This document shows positions 31,660 to 44,318 of a stretch of DNA of 64,000 nt, piece after piece; position 1 is the first letter of the stretch; every line of letters starts with the position of its first letter. The stretch comes from Paramacrobiotus metropolitanus (Eukaryota > Tardigrada > Eutardigrada > Parachela > Macrobiotidae). The stretch spans positions 1,922,001 to 1,986,000 of the forward strand of contig NW_026570225.1 in the NCBI RefSeq assembly GCF_019649055.1. Reading direction: 5' to 3'. The notes under the pieces were generated by a model that saw only the letters and a program-made list of their open reading frames with translations, made no database searches and was not told the origin of the DNA. Position numbers and translations under genes: made by a program.

Positions 31660-33425
31660 GTTAGGCCATTACGAACTACGGTATATAAGGTTGCAAAATA
31701 AGATTGCATGTGATGTGCCTAGATAGGACACCAATAATTTTTAAAAATCTAATAATAACTGAAGAAATCAACGCAGAATAATTAATCAAACTGGTTAGAG
31801 TAACATGAAACCTGCGACACCCGGTAAGAACCGGAAGCGGTACGTCGGTGATTGAAAGTTTAGTGCCTTTTGCTTGTCAGTTGCTGCGAAATGCATGAAT
31901 ACGGCATTTTAATGCGCCTTTATCCTGCCATAACTTATTCATCAGTAATACCTTCAAAATTTATTCTAGATTGCAAACGCACTTGCGTATGTTTAGAGTG
32001 ACATGTAGTGCGATTGTGAACGCTTGTGGTACGAGGTATTACTGTGTTTAAGCTGAAACAGTGAAAATTCACCGGCGGGTGAAATTTAAACACCATCGAC
32101 GCTTTGGCTTAATTGCATTGCCGGCATCAGTAAACCTAATTTATCTCATGCAGACTATTTGATTTAATTAGTTGTCTCCCCGTTTTCCAAATACCAGCCC
32201 ATCGTTGACGGACACGATCGGCATAAGTAGAGAAGATCGAGTTTCCCATTTTTGACGCATTACATGCATGTACTACTTATGCCGTTAGGTAAAAATGCTT
32301 GCTAAAATTAATCAGACAATCTCCATTGACGATTCTATTTTGATGCAACTCACTTGAACGTACGCATTTTTAACGGGGTGTAATCGTGCTGAAAACAGCA
32401 ACTTTGTTGCTCATCGCTGTGACAGTTAAATAAGCATTTAATTAGTACAGGATACTTGCGGCACAAACCCACGATTGCCAAGACTCCGGTTCCGCATGAT
32501 TTGACATAGTTAATAGTTATACAGATCTATACGGTATCATATATTTTTTGCGAACCGTCGCCGTCTTGTTGTCTTATCACAGCCAGCAGTATAAAATTTT
32601 CCAAATGGTTTATGGGTCATTCATACATAAGTTGTAGAAAATATCGTTTGATAACCGGTGGTGTTATGAGAAAAGAGTTTTGAGTGCTAATGCAAGACAG
32701 ATAGGAGGCCCCGATTTATGATCCATATTTCCGTTTGCCGGCAGTGCTGCATAACAAAGTCTGGGGTGTAAAGCTACTTGAAATCGTCTTGGACAGATTC
32801 TGATATATCAATAAAATGCTCTCGTAACGATTTCTCCTGCTTACTGAATCGTCTTTGCAAACGGTTAACGATCGTCAATAAATTTATTTACCGAGGGATA
32901 TGTTAGGCTGCCAAGCGCGGAATATATATTGTAGCGCGCTAAATGTAAATGTACGATAGGAGTAGAGAAGCGTGATGTCATGACGTGGATATTAAAGGTG
33001 CGAGTTCTTTAGGTTAGCTGCGGAGTATAGGCGCAAAGAAAAAAATTGGTCAATTTTCTTTATTATTGTTCTGCTGGTTCTGCAATATTTTGAAATCACC
33101 ACCGATGTACCTATGCGTATAAAATTCAATCACCTTCATAATTTATGTATAGTACGATAATGTATATAAATTCTCTGGTGAACAGCTGCTGCTGTTAAAG
33201 ACTGATGATACAATAAATGTGGTCATCTACATTGCTTAATTTATCATGCGATTTGAACAAGACAAGCGCGTTTGTTGCATTTGATGCAGCCATCAGGGCA
33301 CTTCTTTTCGTCGGCAATGTCGGTGTCTTTGCTTGTTCTGCTTTTAACTTGGCGGAAATATTATATTTCTTGAGCTCTTTGCGTCAGCAGCCTTGAATTA
33401 ATCAGAAAGTTCAGTAATCATAACG
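31660..33425. other. Gene-free stretch
   Basis: No supported gene, RNA or repeat. Confidence 0.25.
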
Positions 33426-33439
33426 CTCATAACTAAATT

Positions 33440-33565
33440 AAAATACATTTATTCGCATCACAATACATACATTACATCACAATACATACATTACATTAAA
33501 ATACATTTATTCAATACATCACAATACATACATTACATTAAAATACATTTATTCGCATCACTCAT
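33440..33565. repeat. ATACATTACA-type tandem repeat
   Basis: Repeats of ATTAAAATACATTTATTC and CATCACAATACATACATTAC in about three mixed units. Confidence 0.55.
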
Positions 33566-33823
33566 GGCCGTGTTTAAGCATTCATATCTACATATATTAT
33601 ATATTACTTTAGAAGAAAATGTGACTATCTGTGTAATTGTGTAAATAAACGAACACCGTTTATTAACCGTGTTGTCAGCAAGAGTGCGAACAATAACTCG
33701 ATAAGAGCAAGCAAGAATCAGAACTTTTTACACCAGCCTGCTTATCAGTTTACCAATCTGCCGCATTTACGTTACCATAAGGAATCCTAGAATCGGATTT
33801 ATCTATTTTATATTCGTTAAGTG

Positions 33824-34207
33824 TCAATTTTCCATCCTGTGAACTTTTGAGAATGTCCAATGTTGAATGTGTTCAGTGGATGCGCTATATACAGCATAAA
33901 GTATGTCAGTGTGTGTGCCGACCGGCATCTCATCTTTTCTACCACAGCCACAACATAAGTGGTTATCCGTCCCATCCTTGAAAGAGCTTCTATAACACTC
34001 AGCAATCAAAGGGAAGTTTTTATCGACAGCAGCATCCCTTTTGCCAATGGGGAATCCATCCTGGACTACTAACGATCTGTTTGCCTCCTTCGCCGACCAC
34101 GGAATCGCCGGGAAATCATTGCCCAGCAAATTCTTGACAAGAATGGTAAAATACACAACGCCAGAGGAAGGAGAGAGACAGCAAAACACGTACGAAAGAC
34201 TATACAT
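33824..34207 (-). pseudogene. Possible decayed BIR-like zinc-binding segment
   Basis: A minus-strand frame of about 127 codons includes LIAECYRSSFKDGTDNHLCC then GCG and, later, TEHIQHWTFSKV. Spacing D-x3-C-x2-C fits the BIR core and EH-x2-HW fits its histidine part, but the final Cys is absent and the loop between is about 9 residues too long. It may be a remnant of an IAP gene or chance. No other domain is recognised. Confidence 0.25.
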
Positions 34208-34209
34208 CT

Positions 34210-35276
34210 CTATTTGTAGCGATTAAACTGCATTAATAGCATTTAGGCGCTGCAACCTTAATCAGAACAATTTTCAATGCCGAATTCCGGTGGATTGAGC
34301 AATCACTGTATTCGGCAGTTTGCGGCTTTACAGCGTACAGCAGCAGCCACCTTCCGGTGCGACAAATCACGGAGCGCCGCTTCGGGTCGTAACCCGCCTC
34401 CAAAACTGGTTTCCACTACCGAAAATATGAATCGCATGCTGCAATACTACGCCATCGTTGCAAATTGATTCGGCTTAGCGGCGACGTATATACTGCGGGC
34501 GCGCACGCGTTAAGGAGATTTTCCAATGGAGCTCTTATAAGAAAGAGTAAAGCACCGAATTAAGCGCGCTTTTAGTTTGTGTGGATTTTTGTGGCGTTGT
34601 GAGAGTGAGTGCAGTGCGGGCATGCGTTGTTTATCAAAAACTCCGGCAGGCGTTTTTTAATTGGCCCTTTTGTCAACCTTTAGTTTTTGCGTTGCAGTGA
34701 ATTGACCTTTTCGGTATTGCGTTTGGTTTAGGGGCGTTATTATTTGTTTTGTTCTTGATAGTTAAGAGTTTTGGTTGTCGCCGTTAATCTAATGCATCAC
34801 GGAGTTGACCAGCGGTCAGCGTTGACCTTATTCCTAAATTAGTTTCCTTATTTGATTAATTCACTTATCTCCCTCTAAATTTATCGCATCTCTATTCCGA
34901 ATTAAAGCAGCCTTTCGTGATAGTATTGCCAGCTGTGGTTAAAATTTTTTCAAGTGACACACGTGCGTTCGGTCGAAGCCGGTGGAAACAACAACAATAA
35001 CAGTTGAGTGTTATTATTGGACCTTGTAAAACATCCATGTCGTCACGACGGTGGTGTTAAAGTCTGTTTCTCTCTCTTCTCCTCTCTTTTCTTTCTCTCT
35101 CCACCATCTGCTCAGCGAATTCGCACTTGACCAAAAAAGTTGCCAGCCGCGTTTTCTATTGTATACGCCGCATTGGCGCTCATATTTTTCTAATTCCGGT
35201 AATAAAATATCTCAAGTAGCTGACGTCAGCGCTTTTGCGACTGCCGCCGCACTGGGGATCGATAATTAGCATCATC
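34210..35276. other. Upstream region of the RBM24-like gene
   Basis: Holds the likely promoter and 5' leader. A pyrimidine-rich tract (TCTCTCTTCTCCTCTC) lies at 35070-35105. No TATA box of convincing strength was found close to the ATG. Confidence 0.3.
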
Positions 35277-38200
35277 ATGTCCACGGAATCAGAGCCTGTC
35301 CTGACCTTTAGCACCCCCTCGCCGGTGCCGGCCAACAGTGGTTCCTCGAGCACCGGAAGTCCCGCCGCCACGGCTACCTCGCAGTCGGGCACCGGAAGCA
35401 CTAATCGGGTGGAGAGTGTGTCCGCATCGACAACTAACAATAATCATTCGTCGCCGGTTCATCACCATCATCATCCGCATGTCTATCCTTCCATGTACAA
35501 GGATACCACATTCACAAAAATTTTCGTTGGCGGACTGCCGTACCATACTACGGATAAGACGCTGCGTGATTATTTCGAAGTTTTTGGGGATATCGAAGAA
35601 GCAGTGGTTATCACTGACCGCCAGACGGCGAAGAGCCGCGGATATGGATTTGTATGTATCGCATCTGTCAATTTTATTAATTTCCACAAGACGTTAATAC
35701 TGTATTTCTCTCGGCATTAGTCAGGAGCTACAAACATTTAAAAATGATAAATATCTTTCGATATAAAACACAGGATTTATAATTTATATGTATTTGAAAA
35801 CTGACATTTGCAGCTAATTTTGTAGCTAAAATTATGTGATCCAAAATTTAATCTTTCTATTGTATACGCCGCACGACGACGACAGGAAACGACTTTCTCG
35901 TTTCCTCATGCTCTTTTCTTGTTGATAGCACACCTTAAATTCCGTTTATATCAAAAATTCGATTTATGTACCTCAAACAACAATGGCGAAGACGGCAAAT
36001 TAAAGCAATACAAAATAAAATCAACAGTTATTCAGGAGTGTTGTCGCCAAAATTTCAAAGCGTGTCTGCTGGAAGACATCTATCTATCTATACGATAATC
36101 CGATACGTAGTTAAGTTTGCTGCGCTTTTTATGCTCCATCCGTAGCCTGGATTCCCTAGAGTAGAAAAAGTTAATGTGCACGTCCCGGGATTTTTTCTGA
36201 CTAGCGGCTATTTCGGTGGGATAATAAGGAGTTACGTATGAATGGTTATAAAGGAGGCAAATACATACGTAGAAAAAGCGTTTGGACCAGAACAGACAGT
36301 TCGCGTGCGTCAGTTATATATCGAGCATTATTGTACATGTACAATATGCAGTACATGAATAAGAAGAACTGATGCGCCTACAGTGGTGTATTGAATTATG
36401 GTGATGTTTTTTAGGTTACCATGTTGGATCGAAGTGCAGCGGAACGGGCCTGCAAAGATCCGAATCCTATTATTGATGGACGAAAAGCAAACGTCAATCT
36501 CGCATATCTTGGTGCAAAACCCAGGACTAATGGCATTGGTATGTCATGTTGTTATCCAATCTATCTATACGGCAACTCACGCTGGCTGCCGTGCGCTGCA
36601 CACTTCGATACACTCTGACTATGCGACCATTTAATGCCAAATAATTTTAATCCTTCTGAATTGAGAAGTAGCGAAAAGCTAATCTTTTTTGTTTTTCAAT
36701 ATACGACATCGGAAAGCGGCGGCTTCAGAAATAATTATATTTACAGTGTGAAATTCAAGGTCTGTATTTCTAAGACCAGCAATTATTACGTTTTCAAACT
36801 GATAATTATACAACTGCCATGTGACAAAATGAGATAAAATTAAGTGGTTAAAATACTGTATCTGCAGCGTAATGCTGCCTTTTTGATTCAATAAAATTGA
36901 ATTTTCTTCATTTTCTATAATAAAGTAAACCTGTCGTCAATTTTTTTCGACTGCACATATTATATACACTTTCAACTCGTGCCATTCTTTGCAACTTAAA
37001 CTGCACCGGAATTCTCGTACTGTCCAGTTCAGAGCAGTTTGGTGGTTAATAATCGTGAGAAACTGTGTTGTTCGGAGTCTTTGATTAATCGTGCGAATAC
37101 GGATATGAATTAATGTCTTTTGATTGAAATCAGACTATAAGAAGGTGTTGCTATTTAGTGGACAAGCCAGATTTTGCCGGCCCATTACGTGTGCCGAATA
37201 TTATTCCGTCTGCCGACTTCGTACCGGTAGAAAATAGCATAATTAGAGCTTAAGTGAGCGAGGATATTGTTGTTATGTGTTCTTCGCTCGGCTTCAGTGT
37301 GCAGTATGCTTAATAACATTTTGTAGCTGTGCTTTTATATGTATCTGATCACGATGATATACAGCTGATCAACATTCGTATTGCGCTAACAATTATCTTT
37401 TGTTTTTTTGCAACAGTGTTACTAAGCTGATCAGTTTAACTAATAAAAACATGTTGAATTTTTAATTGTAATTTTCGTTGTTAAAATGATCAAAGGACCT
37501 TCTCAGAAAATGATTTCAGCTTCGACGAAATTACGTGTCGGCAACACAATATTCTTTGTAAAACCTATAACTTTAGCAAAGCGGCATCACAAGGATTTTA
37601 ATTTTTCGTGATAGCTCAAGAGCAGTTTTTTTTTGCGGCATCTACTGTATAATAATGTATGCCAGTTGATCACGAAGACTTAACATATTTTTGAGTCAGC
37701 AGTTTCTACACGTTCATATTTGCAAATTAAAAGAGATGTGAAGTCGGATCACTCCGCCGTAGACGTGTGCATACTATATTTTTAAAGTAGCGCTGATCGA
37801 GTGGCTAAGCATTTAAAAAGTAAGAGAAAGGCAGCAGGCTAACTAGTCTGGAGAAATAGCTATTTTCGGTGCTTTGATTAAATAAGCCCAGATCATAATT
37901 CACAAGCAGCTTCGTTCGTCAGCGCGCACGGAGACTAACCATAGGCGTAGTATTCTTTTTAAAGAGTAAAGATGTCCCTGTAATGTCGAGGGTGCAGTAG
38001 CAGATTGTAGTGGCTGGTGCAAATGTGCCGTATGTACATACGAATACAGGACTATACACATTTCCCACATCCAGCATCGATTCATAGTGTACAATGTACA
38101 TCTTTATGCACGCTTAGGATTGAATTTGACAGATTTCAATATAACCGAATATGTGCCAAATTTAGGTGTGTGTGTATGTATGTAGACACGACTGGGGATT

Positions 38201-41200
38201 TAATATCAAAGCAGAAATTGCTCTCAACCGAGCTTGTTAAGTAGTCTCCTAAGAGCACTTGACCGGTGTTTAAAGAGCACCTTTAATTTGCGAATAAAAT
38301 GCTACCATTTGATTGAATCAAGAGATTTTTTGATTTCCGATGCAAAATATTCCAAATCCATTTATTGATTATCCTTTAGCTAATAAGATATTGGGTAATA
38401 TGCACTTTGACCTTTAAATCAATATACTACATTTTATAATATTATATTGATGGTAACCTTCTATTCGTCGATCTCGGCAAAATCTGGAGTTAATACTGTC
38501 CATGTAGTAATCCCGTATCATAGGATAAATGAAATGCACGAACTGAATTATTTTCCAACTTTTTTGGATTGACAAACGAGCGACTTCAGGAGATTTAAAA
38601 ATAAATTTTTTGAAAAATGATTTGAATTTATGAGTCCGATAAGATAATCATATTAAAAAATTCCTCCATCAAGATAATTAGTGATCCCGCTGCGTTTTGT
38701 GTTTCTTATATAAAAGTGCAACAAGACTCGAGAATGTACGGAAGGCGCCTTAATTATCGTGGCTGGTCATTAAACAGTTTGATCAATCATCGGACTGCTG
38801 GTAGGGTGGCGAGTGTTCCGACTTTAAATCGGATAAGTAATGACTACAGCATGCTGTGTGTGCTATAAACACCACTATGCTTATGTAATTCCGACAACGT
38901 CACAGTGCCGGCGGCGGAGAATTAGCATATTTTGGATACAGTCTGGCGAATATTGCTAGCAATAAAATCAATAAATCAAAACAGCAAAGTTTAATTTTGC
39001 CATTGCACGGGGTAGTAAGTGAGAGTGCGGCCATCGTTTTTGCCGGCAATTGCTTTGATCCAACACCAGTATTGAGTCTTTCCCGTATCACATTGTGCAG
39101 TGTAAGATGCATTTACCTTACACTGGCTTTATCAATAATACATTCTTGGTTCTTAAAAAATTGTAATTTTTACAGAACTCAACCAATGTCAACACAATTT
39201 TATAATAAAATCTGAGAGCAAGCGTGGCGCAGAATCCGAAGATGGTTATTTCTATGAATGAGTTTGGGGCGGAGAAGAGAGCATCCATAATCGCATTCAT
39301 AATGCCCACAATTCTAATTTGAACTTGGCAATAAAGATGTCAACCTTCGTTGGGCCAATCAGTTGTGATTTATGATCGTTTGAGAGGGTTTGGATCTGGT
39401 TGGCTCCAAAAAATTTGTTTCCCACTTTCTTGCCATCAATCAGCGACGATCGCCACACCACTGTGTAGAAGCAAGCAGGTCGAGGTCACATCTAATTAAG
39501 CTTAATTAGATATAATCCTAACAAATGCTCCGTACACTACGTTATTCAAAAGAGAAATAAATATTTATCGTAATCACCTAATTAGTAAAACCTTTTTATA
39601 TTTTAAAAATTTTCCATGCTAATTAATACTATTTTCGATTAAGGTTTAATGTAAAGATGAAATTTAATTTAATTTTTAGTTGCGCTAAGCAATCGCTCCT
39701 CTTGCAGTTGTTAGTGAAGAAAAGCGGCGGATAAGATTTGCTGAAATGCAGTTTCAAATACACTGTCGACTTTAGGAGTTTTAGATTGACGCCATTCGCA
39801 TTAAGCAAATTTTCTCATCTGGCAGTCAAAATGAAAGTGTGTCTGTTTAATCAAGTTTCAAGTAGTCGCATATGTAAAGATAGCAGACCATAATACTGTC
39901 CGCTTACTGCACTCAATGTTTTCTTCGAATGCGCAACCGTCAACGCATGCTCCGTATAGTAGCGTATATACAATACATATTTATGTATATCAAAATGATC
40001 TTAATCAGCCCGGCAGCCAAAAATAACTGTTGTCTTGTCATTGAATCTCGTATCTCATTTGGAAAATTCAAGCCTGCATCGGAAGATGTCTTTATCTTAA
40101 CATAAAAGTGCATTTTGTCCATGTGTGTGTTTGTAGCAGTCCTCCATGCTCGAGCTGCGGCAGCCGCTGCAGCTGCCAGTTACGCCCCATTCCTTCAAAG
40201 TCCACTGGGGTAAGTGAGATCCGAAATAAAGTTCATCTAAATATTATGATAATTCAAGTGTCATTCCAATCATGACGCACAGAATACGGCAACGCTACGC
40301 GCATAGAAAGCAAAGTATAAAATACCAGAAAAGTTAAGCACGATGATTATAATTTTTTATCGACATTTCGTAATCAGAGAAAGGTCGTACTTTATCACAT
40401 AATTTTTTTTCTTGATTTTAAGTTAACAATTTGATATGGTCGGATTTTAATCACCTGTTCAGTTATAAATATGTTATAAATATATATATTCAGTTATAAA
40501 TATATATATATATATATTCTGTTATAAAACCATCGAAGCAAATTACTTATATTTAAAAAATTTGGATCATTACTGGTAACTGGCTGAATAAATAAACATT
40601 ATCAACAAGCTTCCAGTTAATACAGTTCATATTGAGCAGCTTTGGAGTAAATAGCCGGGCAAGTATGATGATAATGACTTATGGAGCGTTTGACCATCGC
40701 TGGGGGTAAATTTAGCTCCTGTGTATTTGTACTCGAAAACATAAAACAAACGCATCATCTCCAACCGGAAGCATAGGCCAGTTAGCACTTAGTCAGACGT
40801 AGCGTGCACCGCACAGACTTCCATGCAGCCTGTACTGACACAGACCCTTCTTTTCCATTCCCATAACATAATGTCATGTTTACATATGTAATGTCGTTTG
40901 TGGGGATGGCAGATCTGTCTTAGTCACACTTAAGCCCCTGACGACGCATTAACCATCCATGTGTAATTTTCACAGTTATCCATCACCATACCTCTATCCG
41001 TCGCCCATCCTCATCCCCAATCTCTTCCTGCCCAACCACTCCACGCCCTCCCCGACGGGGATCACCAACGGAACCGGCCCGAACGGGGCGGCGGCTACGA
41101 CGTCGCCGCCGCCCACGCCGGCGGTCTCCTCGGCGGCGCAATCCTACTACGATTTCTCCACGGCCGCCGCCCTGGCCGCCGCCGCCTCCTCCTTCGTGCA

Positions 41201-41462
41201 GGCCCAACAACAGCAGCAACAGCACCCGTATCCTTCCCTGTCCGCTCCCTATGCCAGTGCCTTCAGCCCGGATGCGGCGCTGTACAATTTTGCTCCATAC
41301 GCGACGGGACTGAATTACGGGAACAGTGCCAACCATGGCCTGATGACCATTGGCCAGCACCCCGCTGGCTCCGCCCAGGGATCATCGGCCTCTTCCAGTT
41401 CCAGTGGATTCAGCAGCAATCATCACATGATACCGGCACAGGCGCTGCGCGGTGAAAAATAA
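35277..41462 (+). CDS. RBM24: RBM24/RBM38/SUP-12-type RNA-binding protein
   Basis: This family binds GU-rich RNA and controls alternative splicing and mRNA stability, in muscle above all. Four exons with GT-AG junctions: 35277-35651, 36415-36538, 40140-40209 and 40976-41462, giving 1056 nt, 351 aa. After an 80-residue Ser/Thr/His-rich leader, the single RRM has RNP2 [10 protein letters not shown] and RNP1 KSRGYGF, split by intron 1, continuing [20 protein letters not shown], then [12 protein letters not shown]. This AYLGAKPR end is diagnostic of the RBM24/38 family. Exon 3 is an alanine run ([10 protein letters not shown]). Exon 4 has [15 protein letters not shown], Ala and Gln runs and Ser repeats. 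Intron 2 is 3.6 kb. The exact orthologue (24 or 38) cannot be told; invertebrates usually have one gene. A likely poly(A) signal AATAAAAAA lies near 42320. Confidence 0.93.
36539..40139 (+). other. Large intron 2 of the RBM24-like gene
   Basis: 3.6 kb between GTATGT at 36539 and TAGCAG before 40140. No gene or transposon is recognised in it; short open frames lack support. Intron 3 (40210-40975) holds a (TA)n run near 40490-40518. Confidence 0.6.
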
Positions 41463-44318
41463 TTAATTTGTTGCCATCATTCTTAATTCTTATATAATCT
41501 ATTCTTCTTCGTATTGCTAGTAGTTTTTAACACTGCTTAATTTTATTTATGCAATATCCAACATTAGAAAGTATTTTAAGAAATAGTTGCCTGATTTGAT
41601 GTAATTGACGTTTGTGCGGCGATCTACAAAGAAATCTCTCTGAATTTTGGAAAATTTCCCCTTGAACTTCCGGCCACGTCTCTTCTCATGTTCTCTTTGC
41701 CTTTTCCTTGATCGTTCAAAGATTTCTCTGCAATGAAAATATTTTTATCGGATACGGAAATTGTTTTCAACTTTTCCCAGCGTCAGCAGAATTTTTTTCT
41801 TGATGCAATTTGATCCAGACAGCTATAAGCTGCATGCGTATATAAGCACTTTCTGGACGGTTCCTATATACAGTTTTGGTGTTGTAGTGTACTTTGAAAA
41901 TGTTAAGACTTAACTGTCTGCTCAGTGCCAGTTTTTTTTAAAACCAAGGCGTCTCCCCGTCACCTAGCGTTGACGTCGATGGCGGACGTCATTCGATGTC
42001 TTTTTCTAGTATTGGGAAATTACATGTTGGATTATGTAACCTTATTAAGCTTTACGCGCATCTGTGCGCAGCCAGCAAAATCCAGTATATTATCCGATGA
42101 CTGTATTCAAATGCAATAATTGTGGGACGAAACGTTTCCGAGACGGAGATATGTTCTATGCCTTATTGTTGGACGTTGTTCATTCTGTAGCTTCCACTGT
42201 TATTCTTCTGTTAAAAATATGTACTTAATAGTTCTACTGTTGTAACTGTTGGCATACTTGTTCTGTAATATGTAATCTTATAATTACCTGTTTTAATTCT
42301 TTTATGGATCTACTATTGAATAATAAAAAAAACTGGGTTTATAGTGCCACATCATTCTCTTGACGCAACAAGTGACATCGGCAATATAGACTTGATACAC
42401 AGTATTCTCCATCACTTGTTATACGCCGTACCGTGTTCAATGCATACACTGACATTTATTATACCAGTACTTCCGCTGACGAGTAACACTACACAATGTA
42501 TTAATCGTAACATTACACAGCATATTTATAAAACACAAGTTGATAACTTGATCCGTACCTGAAGTGCGCAATTTTAATTAATACGTTTGGCTTCTGATAT
42601 CCGAGAAATGACCGGTCACAATTATCGCATAGCTGGGCGAGAACGTTAGTGCTCTGTAATGTGTTGTTTTACCCGCTTACGTGTATTGCAACTTACTAAA
42701 TTTAACTTTTTTCTGGGCAGTAACGTATTCGATAATGACCGTGAACACTAGCTTACTTATTAAATGAAAACACCGTTGAACTTGATATTTTTAAGTTCGG
42801 CGTAAAGTGGTGTTACGGACGTACATTGTCATGTCAATTTTAAAATATAGATAAACGGGCACAATTAGTAGCTGTTATTGATGGTTGTTATTAACAATAC
42901 GCGCATACCACTTCTGTACGAGCACTGTAGCAGCAGTATGAAATTTCACTTTTTAGGTACTTGTGCACTAAATTCGCGTATAAAGTATAGGGATTTCTGC
43001 AGGTTTGCTGGCGACACTGCTATGAAGTATGAATTATTAACCTGTTTTTCCGTTGCATGTTCCTTTGCTTTCAGTTAGTTTTTGTAGTGTTTGTATCCTT
43101 TGAAAATCTATGGCATTGTTCGGCAAGTTTCAAATAGTAATGTCAACAGCAGCATGCTTCCTTACAAGTTATCACTGTGTTCTGACGTAGGTAGACGCTG
43201 ATAAGAAATCCATTAATGCTTAAAAGATTTTCTTTTCATTCGTGTTTACAGCGCTGGTTCAGCGTGGTGTTACTTATTTTCTGGTTACAATAACAAACCG
43301 CTTGTTGGATTTTCCTCCACCTGCATTAATTTACGACACAATGCGATACATTTTCGTCATGTAGCGGACCGAGCAAATTTGTAGGAGCTTAAACATAAGT
43401 ACTTAATCACAGCCCAATATACCAATTAATAATATATCAACAGCCCAATAGTTATATTACTTACTTATTATTGTTAATAGTCTTACCGACCGTTACCTAC
43501 AGTATTGTATTGTGCGTGGAGAGCCTACCAGTAGATGTTCTGTTGTAACTTCTTACTCATGAATCATGATCATACCTTTTTTGTTAATGAAGAGGAACTT
43601 AAAAATTCAAGCAAACTTACTGGCGCTAGCTCACCAAGGTAAAACTTTTATAAGTCAACATCCACATTAAGCATACAGATATTTCGGAATTCTTACATGC
43701 AAGTATCGATTACGAATCATCAGCTAAACCGATGCCTGCAGTCGCTGCACCCATTTAACGATAAACGCAACGTAGAAATAAATGAAACAAATGCATGCAG
43801 TGCAGTGCGTACTTTAACGTCGTTGCGGACCTTGCGGTATACATCCATGTAATTATGCTGGGCATTCCAAACCTTACTGTTATCCAAGATTCAAGTCAAA
43901 ATCAATACAAATATCTTGAATTAAACTTCACAGGAACTGATGAGCCAGGACAAGAAAGCGGAATTCGAATTGCTACGTAGACTGTCGCCAATCCTACTAT
44001 TACTGAACTACACGTATGACGCGATGCAGAAAAGCAGTCGGTTTCTGATTGTTTTTAACCAACGCAACAATCTCGTGTAAGTAAAACAAACCATTTGTTT
44101 AAAGGAAAATTTCGCTTAACAGCTAATATATTACGCTCTCTGTAAAAGATAAAAACCATAGCAAGCTATAAATCCCAATATGAACTCGCCATAAACCGGA
44201 TAGACGAAAACTACAGACAAATAAAAGAGTAAAGTTTAAAAGGAATTCATCGAAAAAAAATACTATGACCCATCACCCGAACTACCACAACCATAACCAC
44301 GGAATGCTTCCCTTACTG
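41463..44318. other. Gene-free stretch between convergent genes
   Basis: 3' side of the RBM24-like gene and 3' side of the reductase gene. No supported gene. Confidence 0.3.

Noticed and set aside
21381-34000. tRNA or rRNA genes in the long intergenic stretches
   Set aside because: No paired A and B box or acceptor stem arrangement was found by eye; a covariance-model scan would be needed to be certain.
40983-41360. 125-codon Gly/Arg-rich frame opposite the last exon of the RBM24-like gene
   Set aside because: Shadow of the GC-rich coding exon on the other strand.
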